The notes under the pieces: generated by a model
Seen by the model: the letters and a program-made list of their open reading frames with translations, nothing else
Database searches by the model: none
What the model was told of the DNA's origin: nothing
Part shown: in pieces, positions 6,811 to 15,482 of the stretch
How positions within the stretch are numbered: position 1 is the first letter of the stretch
Layout of the letters: the number at the start of each line of letters is the position of its first letter
Made by a program: the position numbers and the translations under genes
Assembly (NCBI GenBank): GCA_959596495.1
Contig: CAUFXK010000011.1
Coordinates: 1 to 39,104 of the forward strand
Origin: an uncultured Collinsella sp.
Lineage (GTDB): Bacteria; Actinomycetota; Coriobacteriia; Coriobacteriales; Coriobacteriaceae
Length of the DNA stretch: 39,104 nt
Direction: 5' to 3'

Positions 6811-9492
6811 CTACTCCTTCTCGACCGCGCGCATGATCGCCTTGTAGATCTCCATCAGCGGGATGATCAGGAAGGCCAGGCCCAGGGCAGCGACAACGCC
6901 CTTGAGCTCAAGCGTCACGGGGCCAAAGAACATCTCGGCAAGCGTCGGCTGCACGGTCACGATCACCGTCAGCACCAGTGCCAGCGCGGCGGAAGCCCAC
7001 AGCCACTTGTTCTGCTTCTTCATGGTGAACAGCGACGCACGACGGCTGCGCATATTGAAGCAGTGGAAAATCTCGACCATGTTGAGCGTGATGAACGCCA
7101 TCATCACGCCTTCCTCGTCGGCATTGCCGGCGATCATATCGGCGATGTGGATGTAGCCCATGTCAAAGTACACGCCCACAAAGAAGCTCGCCAGCACCAG
7201 CGCGGTGATGATTAGGCCCTGGACCACGCAGTCCAGACCCATATGTCCGGCAAAGACACCGTCCTTGGCGTTGCGCGGCTTGCGCTTCATGATGTCGCCC
7301 TCGGCATCCTCCATGCCCAGCGCAAGCGCGGGGAAGCAGTCGGTGACCAGGTTCACCCACAGCAGCTGCACCGGCTGGAAGATGGTAAAGCCGATGAGCG
7401 TGGCGATAAACACCGAGAAGACCTCGGCAAGGTTGGCCGAAAGCAGGAACTGGATGACCTTGCGGATGTTGTCGTAGATGCGACGACCCTCTTCGCAGGC
7501 GCCGATGATGGTAGCGAAGTTGTCATCGGCAAGTACCATGTCGGCGACGTTCTTGGTGACGTCGGTACCGGTGATGCCCATACCAACGCCAATGTCGGCG
7601 CGCTTGATGGACGGGGCGTCGTTGACGCCATCGCCCGTCATGGCCACGATCTGGTCGCGCGACTTCCAAGCCTCGACGATGCGTGTCTTGTGCTCGGGCT
7701 GGACGCGGGCGTACACGCCGTAGTCCTCGATGTGCGCGTCGAGTTCCTCGTCGCTCATGCGATCGAGGTCGGCACCGGTGATGGCCTGGCTGCGATCGGC
7801 GACGATGCCCAGCTGCTTGGCGATGGCCACGGCGGTGTCGATGTGGTCGCCCGTGATCATGACGGTGCGGATACCGGCGTCGTGCGCCTCGTGGATAGCG
7901 TCGGCCACCTCGGGACGGACCGGGTCGATCATGCCGGACAGGCCACAGAAGACCAGGTCATGCTCGAGCGCAGCGGGGCTGCAGTCGTCGGGAACCTCGG
8001 TGTAGGTGCGGCTTGCCAGCGCCAGTACGCGCAGGGCCTCGTCGGCCATGGCCTTGTTGGCCGCCACGAGCTCGGCGCGGCGCTCCTCGGTCAGGGGGAC
8101 GACCTTATCGCCCTCGTAGATATGGGTGCACAGGCCGATCACCACGTCGGGCGCACCCTTGGTGTACTGCTCGTACTCGCCATCCAGGGTCTCGACGACC
8201 ACGGACATCATCTTGCGGCCCGAGTCAAACGGGGCCTCGCCCACGCGCGGATGCTCGGCAGTCAGGCCAGTGAGGCCCGCCTTGCCGGCGTCGTTGACGA
8301 GCGCGCACTCAGTCGGCTCGCCCACGGCCTCGCCCAGCTCCTCGTCCCACTGAGCATCGGAGCACAGCGCCATGCCGGCCAGGAACTTCTCCTTGGGCGC
8401 AGCGAGCTCGTGCTTGACGACGGTCATCTTGTTTTGGGTAAGGGTACCGGTCTTGTCGGAGCAGATGGTCTGCGTGCAGCCGAGAGTCTCGACGGCAGAG
8501 AGCTTGCGGATGATTGCCTGGCGCTTAGCCATCTTGGTCACGCCAAGCGATAGCACGATGGTCACGACGGCGACCAGGCCCTCGGGGATGGCAGCGACGG
8601 CGAGCGAGACGGCGACCATAAAGGTATCGAGCAAGGCGGTCGGATCGGTAAGGACGTTGCCCACGCCGTGGCGGAGGATGTCAACGCCAAAGATCACGAC
8701 GCAGATGACGATCACCATAATGGTGAGGATGCGGCTGAGCTCGGCGAGCTTCACCTGCAGCGGCGTGAGCTCTTCCTTGGCCTCGGCCAGGGCGCCGGCG
8801 ATCTTGCCCATCTCGGTATCCATGCCGGTGCCGACCACGACGGCGCGACCACGGCCGTACACGACGGTGGAGCCCATGTAGCACATGTTCTTGCGGTCGC
8901 CGAGCGGCACGTCATCGGTGCCCGCAGCAAGCTCGATCACGTTGGCGTGCTTCTCTACGGGCACAGACTCGCCGGTGAGTGCGGCCTCTTCGATCTTCAT
9001 CGTGGCGCTCTCGAGCACGCGGCAGTCAGCCGGGACGGAGTCGCCCGCCTCGAGCATGATCACGTCGCCGGGCACGAGCTCGGCGCTCGGCAGGTGCACG
9101 AGCTTGCCGTCGCGCAGCACCTTGGACTGCGCCGCGCTCATCTCCTGCAGGGCCTCGAGGGCCTCCTCGCTCTTGGCTTCCTGGACCACGCCCAGCACCG
9201 AGTTGACGATAACGACGAACATGATGATGGCGACATCGGCAAAGTCGGGCTCGCCCTTGACCATGCCCGTGAGGGCGCTGATGACGGCGGCAACGATCAG
9301 CATGATGACCATGGGGTCGGCCATCTGCTCAAAGAAACGCTTCCACAGCGGCGTCTTCTCGGCTTCCTCGAGCTTGTTAGGGCCTGTCTTGGCGAGGCGC
9401 GACGACGCCTCGTCGTTGCTCAGGCCGAGGTTCTCATCGACGCCTTGGTCGCTGAGCACCTCCGCCGCGGCGGACAGGTATTCCTTTTGCAT
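6811..9492 (-). CDS. Cation-translocating P-type ATPase (P2 type, probably Ca2+)
   Basis: An 893-residue integral membrane pump. Visible in order: an N-terminal cation-ATPase domain (GLSNDEASSRLAKTGPNKL), the actuator motif TGES, the transmembrane-4 ion-site motif IPEGL, the phosphorylation site DKTGTLT (Asp near residue 346), the hinge TGDGVNDAPSIK, and the transmembrane-6 motif NLVTD. About ten membrane helices are present. IPEGL with NLVTD is the pattern of the SERCA/PMR1 group, so calcium export is likely, though Na+ or Mn2+ transport cannot be excluded. The start at 9492 has AGGAGGGG eight bases upstream. It stands alone, and its product probably keeps cytosolic Ca2+ low. Confidence 0.9.
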   Translation of the reverse strand: MQKEYLSAAAEVLSDQGVDENLGLSNDEASSRLAKTGPNKLEEAEKTPLWKRFFEQMADPMVIMLIVAAVISALTGMVKGEPDFADVAIIMFVVIVNSVLGVVQEAKSEEALEALQEMSAAQSKVLRDGKLVHLPSAELVPGDVIMLEAGDSVPADCRVLESATMKIEEAALTGESVPVEKHANVIELAAGTDDVPLGDRKNMCYMGSTVVYGRGRAVVVGTGMDTEMGKIAGALAEAKEELTPLQVKLAELSRILTIMVIVICVVIFGVDILRHGVGNVLTDPTALLDTFMVAVSLAVAAIPEGLVAVVTIVLSLGVTKMAKRQAIIRKLSAVETLGCTQTICSDKTGTLTQNKMTVVKHELAAPKEKFLAGMALCSDAQWDEELGEAVGEPTECALVNDAGKAGLTGLTAEHPRVGEAPFDSGRKMMSVVVETLDGEYEQYTKGAPDVVIGLCTHIYEGDKVVPLTEERRAELVAANKAMADEALRVLALASRTYTEVPDDCSPAALEHDLVFCGLSGMIDPVRPEVADAIHEAHDAGIRTVMITGDHIDTAVAIAKQLGIVADRSQAITGADLDRMSDEELDAHIEDYGVYARVQPEHKTRIVEAWKSRDQIVAMTGDGVNDAPSIKRADIGVGMGITGTDVTKNVADMVLADDNFATIIGACEEGRRIYDNIRKVIQFLLSANLAEVFSVFIATLIGFTIFQPVQLLWVNLVTDCFPALALGMEDAEGDIMKRKPRNAKDGVFAGHMGLDCVVQGLIITALVLASFFVGVYFDMGYIHIADMIAGNADEEGVMMAFITLNMVEIFHCFNMRSRRASLFTMKKQNKWLWASAALALVLTVIVTVQPTLAEMFFGPVTLELKGVVAALGLAFLIIPLMEIYKAIMRAVEKE

Positions 9493-9840
9493 ATAGAGTC
9501 CCCTCCTGGGATTCGGGCCACTCAGCAGATTGATGCCCGATCATAATTCCCAGGAGAAGGGCAAGGGCTCATCAAGGCTGCCGTGCTGAGCGGCAGTTGA
9601 TAGTGGAGCTATGGTACCCCAAAGCGACGCGTCTAGCCAAAACAATCGGTTTGGAAATATGGTCCGCACGCAACGGTGCAGACCGTGTGATGCTCAACAT
9701 TGGTAAAACGTTTTTTCTTCGGCACATCGCCAAACTGACATATCGCCCAGATAGCAGCGCTTGGAGTGGTTGGTAAAGATTTTTCATATACCGTTTTTCC
9801 CGCAAAAAATGAACTTCCATTTCGGCATACGGTCGATTTT
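9493..9840. other. Intergenic region between divergent ATPase and pyk; no gene seen
   Basis: No convincing gene lies here. A short dyad, GGTC-C-GCAC with GTGC-A-GACC, occurs near 9660-9685. Two TTGGTAAA-plus-T-tract segments follow near 9701 and 9770. A short minus-strand frame across this stretch has no ribosome-binding site and an unlikely composition, so it is not called. The minus-strand TATGAT at 9545-9540 could be the ATPase -10 box, but no -35 match was found. Confidence 0.5.
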
Positions 9841-9871
9841 TTGGGGTATTCGGTCGGCATTTCGTTATAAT
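9841..9871 (+). promoter_or_regulatory. Probable pyk promoter
   Basis: A consensus -10 box TATAAT lies at 9866-9871, about 63 bases before the pyk start. The -35 region is poor; TTGGGG at 9841-9846 has a 19-base spacer. TCGGCAT is repeated on either side of the T-tract (about 9824 and 9855), which may be a regulatory site. Confidence 0.55.
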
Positions 9872-9934
9872 CATCTCGGTTTTATTTCTTATGGTTTATC
9901 TATCAGCGCAAGACGATGTCAGATGGAGGTCTGA

Positions 9935-11395
9935 ATGTACAAGCGCACTAAGATTGTATGCACCATGGGTCCCGCCTGCGATAGCGACGAGACCATCCGC
10001 GAGATGATCAAGGCGGGCATGAACGTCGCCCGTTTTAACTTCTCGCACGGCTCCTACGACGAGCACCACGGTCGCATCGAGCGCGTCCGCCGTATTTCCA
10101 AGGAGCTCGGTCTGCCTGTCGGCATCCTGCTCGACACCAAGGGCCCCGAGGTCCGCACCGGCCTTCTGGTCGACGGCAAGAAGGTTGCCGTCAAGACCGG
10201 CGATAAGATCGTCGTCACCGCTCAGCCCACGTCCGAGGATTTCCACGGCACCGCTGAGCACATCTCCCTCGACTACCTGGCTCTGCCTTCCGAGGTCGAG
10301 AAGGGCTCCCTCATCCTGATCGATGACGGCCTGGTTGCCCTCGAGGTCGAGTCCGTCAGCGGCCAGGACATGACCTGCGTCGTTAAGAACGACGGCCTGA
10401 TCGGCGAGCGCAAGGGCGTCAACATGCCCAACGTCAACATCTCGCTGCCCGCCATCACCGAGCGCGATCGTCAGGACATCCTCTTTGGCCTGACCGAGAA
10501 CATCGACTACATCGCCGCTTCCTTCATCCGTGACGGCGAGTCCGTCCGCGGCATCCGCAAGCTTTGCCGCGAGAACGGTGGCGAGCACGTGACGATCTTC
10601 CCGAAGATCGAGTGCGCCCTGGGCGTCGAGAACTTCGACGAGATCCTCGAGGCTTCCGACGGCATCATGGTCGCCCGTGGCGACCTGGGTATCGAGATCA
10701 AGCCCGAGCTCGTTCCGCACATCCAGAAGGAGATCATCGCCAAGTGCAACGCGGCCTACAAGCCCGTTATCACCGCTACGCAGATGCTCGACTCCATGCA
10801 GCAGAACCCGCGCCCGACGCGCGCCGAGGTTGCCGACGTTGCTAACGCCATCTACGACGGCACCGACGCCGTTATGCTCTCTGGCGAGTCCGCTGCCGGT
10901 AAGTACCCGGTCGAGGCCGTTAAGATGCAGGCCAGCATTGCTCTCGAGACCGAGAAGTACCTCCCGGCCCACGCTCCGCTCGAGGTTCCGGCCGACGCTC
11001 ACGGCACCCGCGTCGTCAACAACGTTGTGGGTATGTCCGCTGTGAACATGGCCACCACCGTTGGCGCCAAGTGCATCACCGTGCCGACGACCACCGGTCG
11101 TACCGCACGCCTGATCTCGCACTTCCGTCCCAACATGCCGATCTGCGCGTTCTCCCGCCACGAGTGGGCCGTCCAGCAGATGATCATGTACTGGGGCGTT
11201 ATTCCGCACCAGGCCGAGATTACCCAGGGCACCGTCAACGGCACGATCGTCAAGGCGATCGAGACCGCTAAGGAGCTCGGCTACGTCGAGGCCGGCGATC
11301 TGACCGTCGCTACCGCCGGCGATCCCCGCATGAGTGTTCAGCTCGAGGACAAGGTCTCCTCGACCAACGTCGCTTACGTCGCTCAGGTGCGCTAA
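9935..11395 (+). CDS. pyk: Pyruvate kinase
   Basis: A 486-residue cytoplasmic enzyme that converts phosphoenolpyruvate and ADP to pyruvate and ATP in the last step of glycolysis. The sequence shows the N-terminal motif NVARFNFSHG, LLDTKGPEVRTG, the active-site segment FPKIECALGVENFDEIL (catalytic Lys, metal-binding Glu), MVARGDLGIEI, ITATQMLDSM, and MLSGESAAGKYPVEAV. The C-terminal allosteric domain includes TTTGRTARLISHFRP. There is no extra phosphohistidine domain. The start has GGAGGT five bases upstream. Codon use is strongly biased to C-ending codons, in keeping with high expression. It is monocistronic, with its own promoter and terminator. Confidence 0.97.
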   Translation: MYKRTKIVCTMGPACDSDETIREMIKAGMNVARFNFSHGSYDEHHGRIERVRRISKELGLPVGILLDTKGPEVRTGLLVDGKKVAVKTGDKIVVTAQPTSEDFHGTAEHISLDYLALPSEVEKGSLILIDDGLVALEVESVSGQDMTCVVKNDGLIGERKGVNMPNVNISLPAITERDRQDILFGLTENIDYIAASFIRDGESVRGIRKLCRENGGEHVTIFPKIECALGVENFDEILEASDGIMVARGDLGIEIKPELVPHIQKEIIAKCNAAYKPVITATQMLDSMQQNPRPTRAEVADVANAIYDGTDAVMLSGESAAGKYPVEAVKMQASIALETEKYLPAHAPLEVPADAHGTRVVNNVVGMSAVNMATTVGAKCITVPTTTGRTARLISHFRPNMPICAFSRHEWAVQQMIMYWGVIPHQAEITQGTVNGTIVKAIETAKELGYVEAGDLTVATAGDPRMSVQLEDKVSSTNVAYVAQVR

Positions 11396-11427
11396 ATCGC
11401 ACTTGCAAGCACGCTTGCATTGCAAAA

Positions 11428-11461
11428 GGGCCCGGAAGGCTTTGCCTTCCGGGCCCTTTTT
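11428..11461 (+). terminator. Rho-independent terminator after pyk
   Basis: A perfect 13-bp stem, GGGCCCGGAAGGC with GCCTTCCGGGCCC, has a TTT loop and is followed by five T. Four A on its other side could let it work for the convergent gene too. A smaller hairpin, TGCAAGC-AC-GCTTGCA, precedes it at 11404-11419. Confidence 0.95.
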
Positions 11462-11463
11462 AG

Positions 11464-11601
11464 ACCTTCTTCGTATGCCGCATCATCGATTTGTGTTCAG
11501 TCGCAAGCCTCTCCGATGCCGAGCGCACCACCGAAGACGCCCTGCGACGGGAGCCGTTGGTCAATTGGGATGAACTGTTCACCGTTAAGCCGGCCGGCTA
11601 G
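11464..11601 (+). pseudogene. Possible coding remnant (C-terminal fragment)
   Basis: Directly after the pyk terminator, one plus-strand frame stays open for 45 codons to a TAG at 11599. It ends SDAERTTEDALRREPLVNWD then ELFTVKPAG, which reads like the soluble C-terminus of a small protein. It has no ATG or ribosome-binding site, and a stop codon lies just upstream at 11461. I do not recognise the family. It may be a gene fragment left by a deletion, or chance. Confidence 0.25.
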
Positions 11602-12446
11602 CAGCTAGCGATCAGGGGGACTGCGGGAACGTCAGAAGCAGCAACGCGAGCCGCAAATCCCGCCTCGGTCAGCTCGATGACCTCGGTAAACGTTGCATCG
11701 AAAAACTCCTCGGTTAGCAGGCGATACGGCGGATGATCGGGCTCGCCGGGGTTTTCGCGTACAATCTCGTGCATGACGCCGATAGTCTTGAGCACATATT
11801 CTTTATGGATGGGATACTGCCCAAAACGCGTCGCAGCGGTATAGAGGCGATCGGTCGCACGCGGAATGGAAACGATGCCCAGCGTCTTGCCAAACCAGTC
11901 AAAATCGCCCTGCTTTTTAATGCGGAATTCCTCGCACGGCTTGCCGCCGTGTGCTTCCAGATACTGGTTCACACGCGTGTTCCATACCGTGTCGGCCACC
12001 AGATGCGACCAGACGCCCAGCGTTAAATCGAGCAGCGACTGCGCCACATCTTCGGACGCAAGCGAGAACTCACAGGCGCCGGGACCGACAACCGGCTCGG
12101 CATCCCTGTAGCGCTGAGGATAGTGCACGCGGTTCAGTCGCTCGCGCTCCTCGACAATCGAGGTAGCCTCAGCAGGTTCGCCCGCGGGTGCGCCTTTAAG
12201 CAGCGGCGCCACATAGGTATCCCAGAACTCGTGCTCGCGCGGCTTAGGGATAGGCTCGGGCTTTGCAAAGTGCGTAATGCGATACGGAATGGGATCGGCG
12301 ATACCAGGGACCATATAGCCCACGAAGATATCCGGAACCACGCAGCCAAACAAAAAGGCATTGCGGTCGCGCACGCTATCGGCAAGCACGCTAGCACGTG
12401 CCAGCAAGCGCTCCGTTTGAGCGATATGAATGTTCCAACTTGGCAT
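11598..12446 (-). CDS. Zinc-dependent phospholipase C-like protein
   Basis: A 282-residue protein. Its beginning (MPSWNIHIAQTERLLA) and the motif AFLFGCVVPDIFVGY resemble the zinc-dependent phospholipase C / S1-P1 nuclease fold family (PF00882-like), in which His, Asp and the N-terminal Trp region bind zinc. A later LWVWSHLVADT-like segment (LGVWSHLVADTVWN) supplies further His/Asp ligands. There is no signal peptide, so a cytoplasmic role is likely and the substrate is unknown. I prefer the ATG at 12446, with GGGGGTGG upstream; an ATG at 12458 would add four residues. TATAGT (minus strand, 12476-12471) is a possible -10 box. It is convergent with pyk. Confidence 0.65.
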   Translation of the reverse strand: MPSWNIHIAQTERLLARASVLADSVRDRNAFLFGCVVPDIFVGYMVPGIADPIPYRITHFAKPEPIPKPREHEFWDTYVAPLLKGAPAGEPAEATSIVEERERLNRVHYPQRYRDAEPVVGPGACEFSLASEDVAQSLLDLTLGVWSHLVADTVWNTRVNQYLEAHGGKPCEEFRIKKQGDFDWFGKTLGIVSIPRATDRLYTAATRFGQYPIHKEYVLKTIGVMHEIVRENPGEPDHPPYRLLTEEFFDATFTEVIELTEAGFAARVAASDVPAVPLIASC

Positions 12447-12524
12447 AGCCACCCCCATAAAACCTGGTTAACTATACCATCACGGCAGAGTCGCACAGGC
12501 GGCCATACATACCCTACGCAGCAA

Positions 12525-13319
12525 CTATTCCGCAGTACCGCTTTCGGTTCCATACGACGGCACGGGCGCCTCAACCACATGGTGATATCGATCGATATAG
12601 ATGGCACGGGCCTCCAGGCGGCGCACCAAATCTTGATGGTGCGTACTCATCAAAACCGTCTTACCGGCAGCAACGTAGGCCAGCAAAAAGTTGACTACGA
12701 TGTCGCACGAGTCCTCATCGAGCCCGTTGGTGGGCTCATCGAGCACTAGGATATCGGGGTTCATCGACACCACCGCAGCCAGCGCAACGCGCTTCTTTTG
12801 CCCGCCCGAAAGCTGATAGGGCGAGGCATCGACCAGATCGGCAACCTGGAACAGCTCCATGGCATCGCGGACGCGGCGCTCGAGCTCGTCTGTCGGCAGC
12901 CCCATCTGCGCGGGGCCAAAAGCAACTTCCTCGCCCACCGTAGCGCAGAACAGCTGGGCGTCGGCATTCTGGAACACAAAGCCCACGCGCTGATGAAAAC
13001 GCTGAGCGGCTGCGGAATCCTTGAGATATGCCGCATCGATCACGTGCCCGTCAAACAGGTACGCACCCGCGTCCGCTAGTTCAAGACCGTTGATAAGGCG
13101 CATAATCGTCGTCTTACCGCAGCCGTTGGGACCGAGTAGGGCAACGAGTTCACCACGATCGACCTGCAGCGACACACCATCGACAACCGTATGCCCCGCA
13201 TAGGAGAACAGCACGTCGCGAAACTCGATGAGCGGCACGCTCTTGGCGCCAGTAGCACCGCTCGCGCCCATCACGCCATTCGTATCGTTTGCCAAAACGT
13301 CGCCCTTCCCTATCCACAT
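12525..13319 (-). CDS. cbiO: ECF metal transporter ATP-binding subunit (CbiO/NikO type)
   Basis: A 264-residue ABC ATPase that energises the ECF transporter encoded upstream. Motifs: aromatic A-loop FSY (38-40), Walker A GPNGCGKT (63-70), Q-loop FQNADAQLF (116-124, typical of ECF ATPases), signature LSGGQ (170-174), Walker B ILVLDEP (190-196) and a D-loop. The ATG at 13319 was chosen because a longer frame to 13484 only overlaps the neighbour gene. The start has no strong ribosome-binding site, and a TTG eight codons on is a possible alternative. It lies 20 bases after the cbiQ stop in the same operon. Metal specificity is set by the other subunits and appears to be nickel or cobalt. Confidence 0.9.
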   Translation of the reverse strand: MWIGKGDVLANDTNGVMGASGATGAKSVPLIEFRDVLFSYAGHTVVDGVSLQVDRGELVALLGPNGCGKTTIMRLINGLELADAGAYLFDGHVIDAAYLKDSAAAQRFHQRVGFVFQNADAQLFCATVGEEVAFGPAQMGLPTDELERRVRDAMELFQVADLVDASPYQLSGGQKKRVALAAVVSMNPDILVLDEPTNGLDEDSCDIVVNFLLAYVAAGKTVLMSTHHQDLVRRLEARAIYIDRYHHVVEAPVPSYGTESGTAE

Positions 13320-13339
13320 CGACGGCTCGGCCGCCCGCG

Positions 13340-14176
13340 CTACAGCACCGCGCACAACACGGCGAGCAGCACCACGACGACCGCATAGACCGCATCGCGC
13401 CAGCCAAAGCCGCTCCGCGCGGGAGTCGGATACGCACCGGCAAAGCCACGGCAAAGCATAGCCTCGTCCATCGCGCGGCTGCATTCCATCGCCTTGATAA
13501 AGGTCATGCCCATGATACCCGCGATCGAATCGGTACGCGAAAAACCCGCAGGCGCACGACCCACACTGCGCAGCATGACCGATTCGGTCAGATCGTGCGC
13601 CGTGCGTCCCAGCACCTCGATGTGCTTGAGCGCCATATCAAACGTAAAGATGACCTCGTCGGGCAGCTGTAGCGTCTTGAGCGCCGCCGACATGCGGCTC
13701 CAGGTGAGCGTCCACGAAACGCCCAGCACGAACGACACGTTAATGAACGTCTTGAGCGCGATCTTGAGCATGGCGCCCGCGGCAGAAGCGCCCAGCAGCA
13801 GGGCAGGCAGTGCCAGAACCACCGCAAGCCCCGTGGCGCCGAGCGCCGGTACAAAGGCCGCACGCAGCCCGCGTACGGGGCGCACGGCAACGAGCACCAG
13901 CGCGATGGCCGCCATCAACATGAGGTACAGCGGGCTCTGCGTCAGACACACGCACAGAACGCAAACGAACATCCCCACCAGGCGCACCGGAGCCGAAACG
14001 CAAGAAAGGGCGCGGTCGACCATCGACCCGCCCTCGTGCGCGCCTCCACCCAGGCGAACCCGCTCAAGCAGGCTCGCCAGGTGCAGGACATTCTTTTGCA
14101 TCACACGATGCCGAGCCCCCGCGGGCTCGTAACGCTCCTCGGCCGCAAGCCAACTAGGCAGCTCGGCTATTGCCAT
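13340..14176 (-). CDS. cbiQ: ECF transporter transmembrane subunit (CbiQ/NikQ type)
   Basis: A 278-residue membrane protein, the T-component that links the substrate-binding subunit to the ATPase. The N-terminus is hydrophilic, followed by membrane helices (LVGMFVCVLCVCLTQSPLYL, MLMAAIALVLVAV and others). The cytoplasmic coupling helices carry an Ala-Arg-Gly-type motif region (MLRSVGRAPAG) and EAMLCRGFAGAY near the C-terminus. The ATG at 14176 is preferred over a GTG six bases upstream. It overlaps the end of cbiM by 23 bases, which implies translational coupling. The order M(N)-Q-O is the standard one for cobalt and nickel ECF systems. Confidence 0.88.
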   Translation of the reverse strand: MAIAELPSWLAAEERYEPAGARHRVMQKNVLHLASLLERVRLGGGAHEGGSMVDRALSCVSAPVRLVGMFVCVLCVCLTQSPLYLMLMAAIALVLVAVRPVRGLRAAFVPALGATGLAVVLALPALLLGASAAGAMLKIALKTFINVSFVLGVSWTLTWSRMSAALKTLQLPDEVIFTFDMALKHIEVLGRTAHDLTESVMLRSVGRAPAGFSRTDSIAGIMGMTFIKAMECSRAMDEAMLCRGFAGAYPTPARSGFGWRDAVYAVVVVLLAVLCAVL

Positions 14177-15236
14177 GAGCACCGCTTTCCTTGACCGTCA
14201 GCGAGACCAGGCGGAATGTGATGGTGAGCACCGCCACGCCAATCACGCCCGAAAGAATATACATCGCAGCCTGGCCGGCAAAGCCAAGGCCCTGCTCCTC
14301 GGAATAGGCCTGCAGATAATCGCCCGTGGGCAGGGCGTCGGCAAAGGTCGGGGTGTCGAGGCCGACCGAAGCCTGCAGGCTGTCGTCGCCAGCCTCCTGA
14401 ACGGCGGTCGCGGCGCCCTCGGCGTCCCACTCACCCCAGGCGTCACCGGTGGCGAGCAAGCCGAGCGGCGTAGCCACGACAAGCACGGCGACCAGAATGA
14501 GCGTGGGAATCAGGGAAGTCTTCTTGGCGGTACCATCGGCGGCAAGCTGGCCATCGGCGGCTTCGGGGCCGACGATAATGCTCGGCGCCGTCTTCTTAAT
14601 GAAGCCGTAGATGGCGGCCGTCGCCACGCCCTCGATCACGCCGGCAACCAGCATATGCGGGATCAACATGGCCGGAATAGCCACGGACAGCGGGAAGGGG
14701 CAGTACAGAGGGGCGCCCGAAGCGTTGGTGAAGAGCATCGGCTGAATACCAAACTCGATTGCCGCGCACAGGGCCGCCAGGCACAGGCCGACCCAACCGC
14801 TCACGATGGCAGAAACCGAGGTGCCCCAGCTCTTGTCGTGCAGACGGCTGTTGAGCGCACGGAACACGATAGCAGCGACAAACGGCAGCACAAAGGCCAT
14901 GTTAAAGCAGTTGGCGCCAAACGACAGAACGCCGCCGTCGCCAAACAGCAGCGCCTGCAGCGCCAGAGCGACCGAGACAGCGATAGCCGCGGCCTCGGGG
15001 CCCAGCAGCAGCGCGATGAGTGCGCCGCCGACGGCGTGACCAGTGGTACCGCCGGGCAGCGGAACGTTGAACATCATGAGCAAGAAGGAGAATGCGGCGC
15101 AGATGCCCAGGAACGCCATATGCTCGCGATCGAGCGTGGCGCGCACCTTTTTGATGCAGTGAACCCATACGGGCACCATCGCCACCGCCATAACGGCATC
15201 GGTCTGCGGGGACAGATAATTATCGGGAATATGCAT
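14154..15236 (-). CDS. cbiM: ECF transporter substrate-binding subunit, CbiM fused to a CbiN-like domain (CbiMN/NikMN)
   Basis: A 360-residue membrane protein starting MHIPDNYLSPQTDAV. In CbiM/NikM the first residues, including His2, enter the membrane core and coordinate Co2+ or Ni2+. Residues 1 to about 220 form the CbiM core, with several helices and the GGTTGHAVGGALIALLLGPE segment. After a linker come two helices flanking an extracytoplasmic loop (about residues 250-345), the layout of CbiN/NikN fused in frame. The start has GGGAGG at five bases. It is first in its operon, 57 bases from a NikR-like palindrome, so nickel is the likelier substrate even though homologues are commonly named for cobalt. 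Confidence 0.9.
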   Translation of the reverse strand: MHIPDNYLSPQTDAVMAVAMVPVWVHCIKKVRATLDREHMAFLGICAAFSFLLMMFNVPLPGGTTGHAVGGALIALLLGPEAAAIAVSVALALQALLFGDGGVLSFGANCFNMAFVLPFVAAIVFRALNSRLHDKSWGTSVSAIVSGWVGLCLAALCAAIEFGIQPMLFTNASGAPLYCPFPLSVAIPAMLIPHMLVAGVIEGVATAAIYGFIKKTAPSIIVGPEAADGQLAADGTAKKTSLIPTLILVAVLVVATPLGLLATGDAWGEWDAEGAATAVQEAGDDSLQASVGLDTPTFADALPTGDYLQAYSEEQGLGFAGQAAMYILSGVIGVAVLTITFRLVSLTVKESGAHGNSRAA

Positions 15237-15293
15237 GCACGCCTCCCGGTTATCGGCGCACGGAATTGCAACGCCGTTTGAATCACCTTTCCA

Positions 15294-15321
15294 GTGTTAC
15301 GTAATGTCAGATTCGTAACAC
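15294..15321. promoter_or_regulatory. NikR-like operator palindrome upstream of the metal transporter
   Basis: GTGTTACG at 15294-15301 is the exact reverse complement of CGTAACAC at 15314-15321, with 12 bases between. It resembles the GTGTTAC/GTAACAC half-sites I recall being predicted for the nickel repressor NikR in some bacteria. It begins about four bases downstream of the expected transcription start, a repressor position. No nikR gene is in the window. Confidence 0.7.
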
Positions 15322-15331
15322 GACGCGGGCT

Positions 15332-15360
15332 ATCATAGCAAAACGGCGCACTGCCGACAA
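15332..15360 (-). promoter_or_regulatory. Promoter of the cbiM(nikMN)-cbiQ-cbiO operon
   Basis: Read on the minus strand, TTGTCG (15360-15355), a 17-base spacer and TATGAT (15337-15332) make a good sigma-70-type promoter. The predicted start is near 15325, beside the palindrome. The rest of the gap to pheT (15361-15482) shows nothing clear. Confidence 0.7.
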
Positions 15361-15482
15361 AGCAGCACGCCGTTATGTAATGCGCGTGTCATATATGCAG
15401 GCTCAACGGTGCCTTATACCGGGCATAGCGGTCATGTAGGATTCGGCAGCAGCCACCGCTAACCCATACCCCAGCGCAGGAC

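Noticed and set aside
7243..8553. 436-codon plus-strand frame over the P-type ATPase
   Set aside because: His/Gly/Val-rich shadow of the ATPase on the opposite strand; the ATPase motifs are intact.
9572..9874. 100-codon minus-strand frame between the ATPase and pyk
   Set aside because: No ribosome-binding site, lysine/arginine/cysteine-rich composition, and it overlaps the pyk promoter.
9896..11425. Long minus-strand frame of 509 codons over pyk
   Set aside because: It is the antisense shadow of a strongly biased pyruvate kinase gene; its translation has no family features and no ribosome-binding site.
15237..15482. Cobalamin riboswitch upstream of cbiM
   Set aside because: No B12-box-like sequence was seen between the promoter and the start codon, and the predicted leader is under 100 bases.
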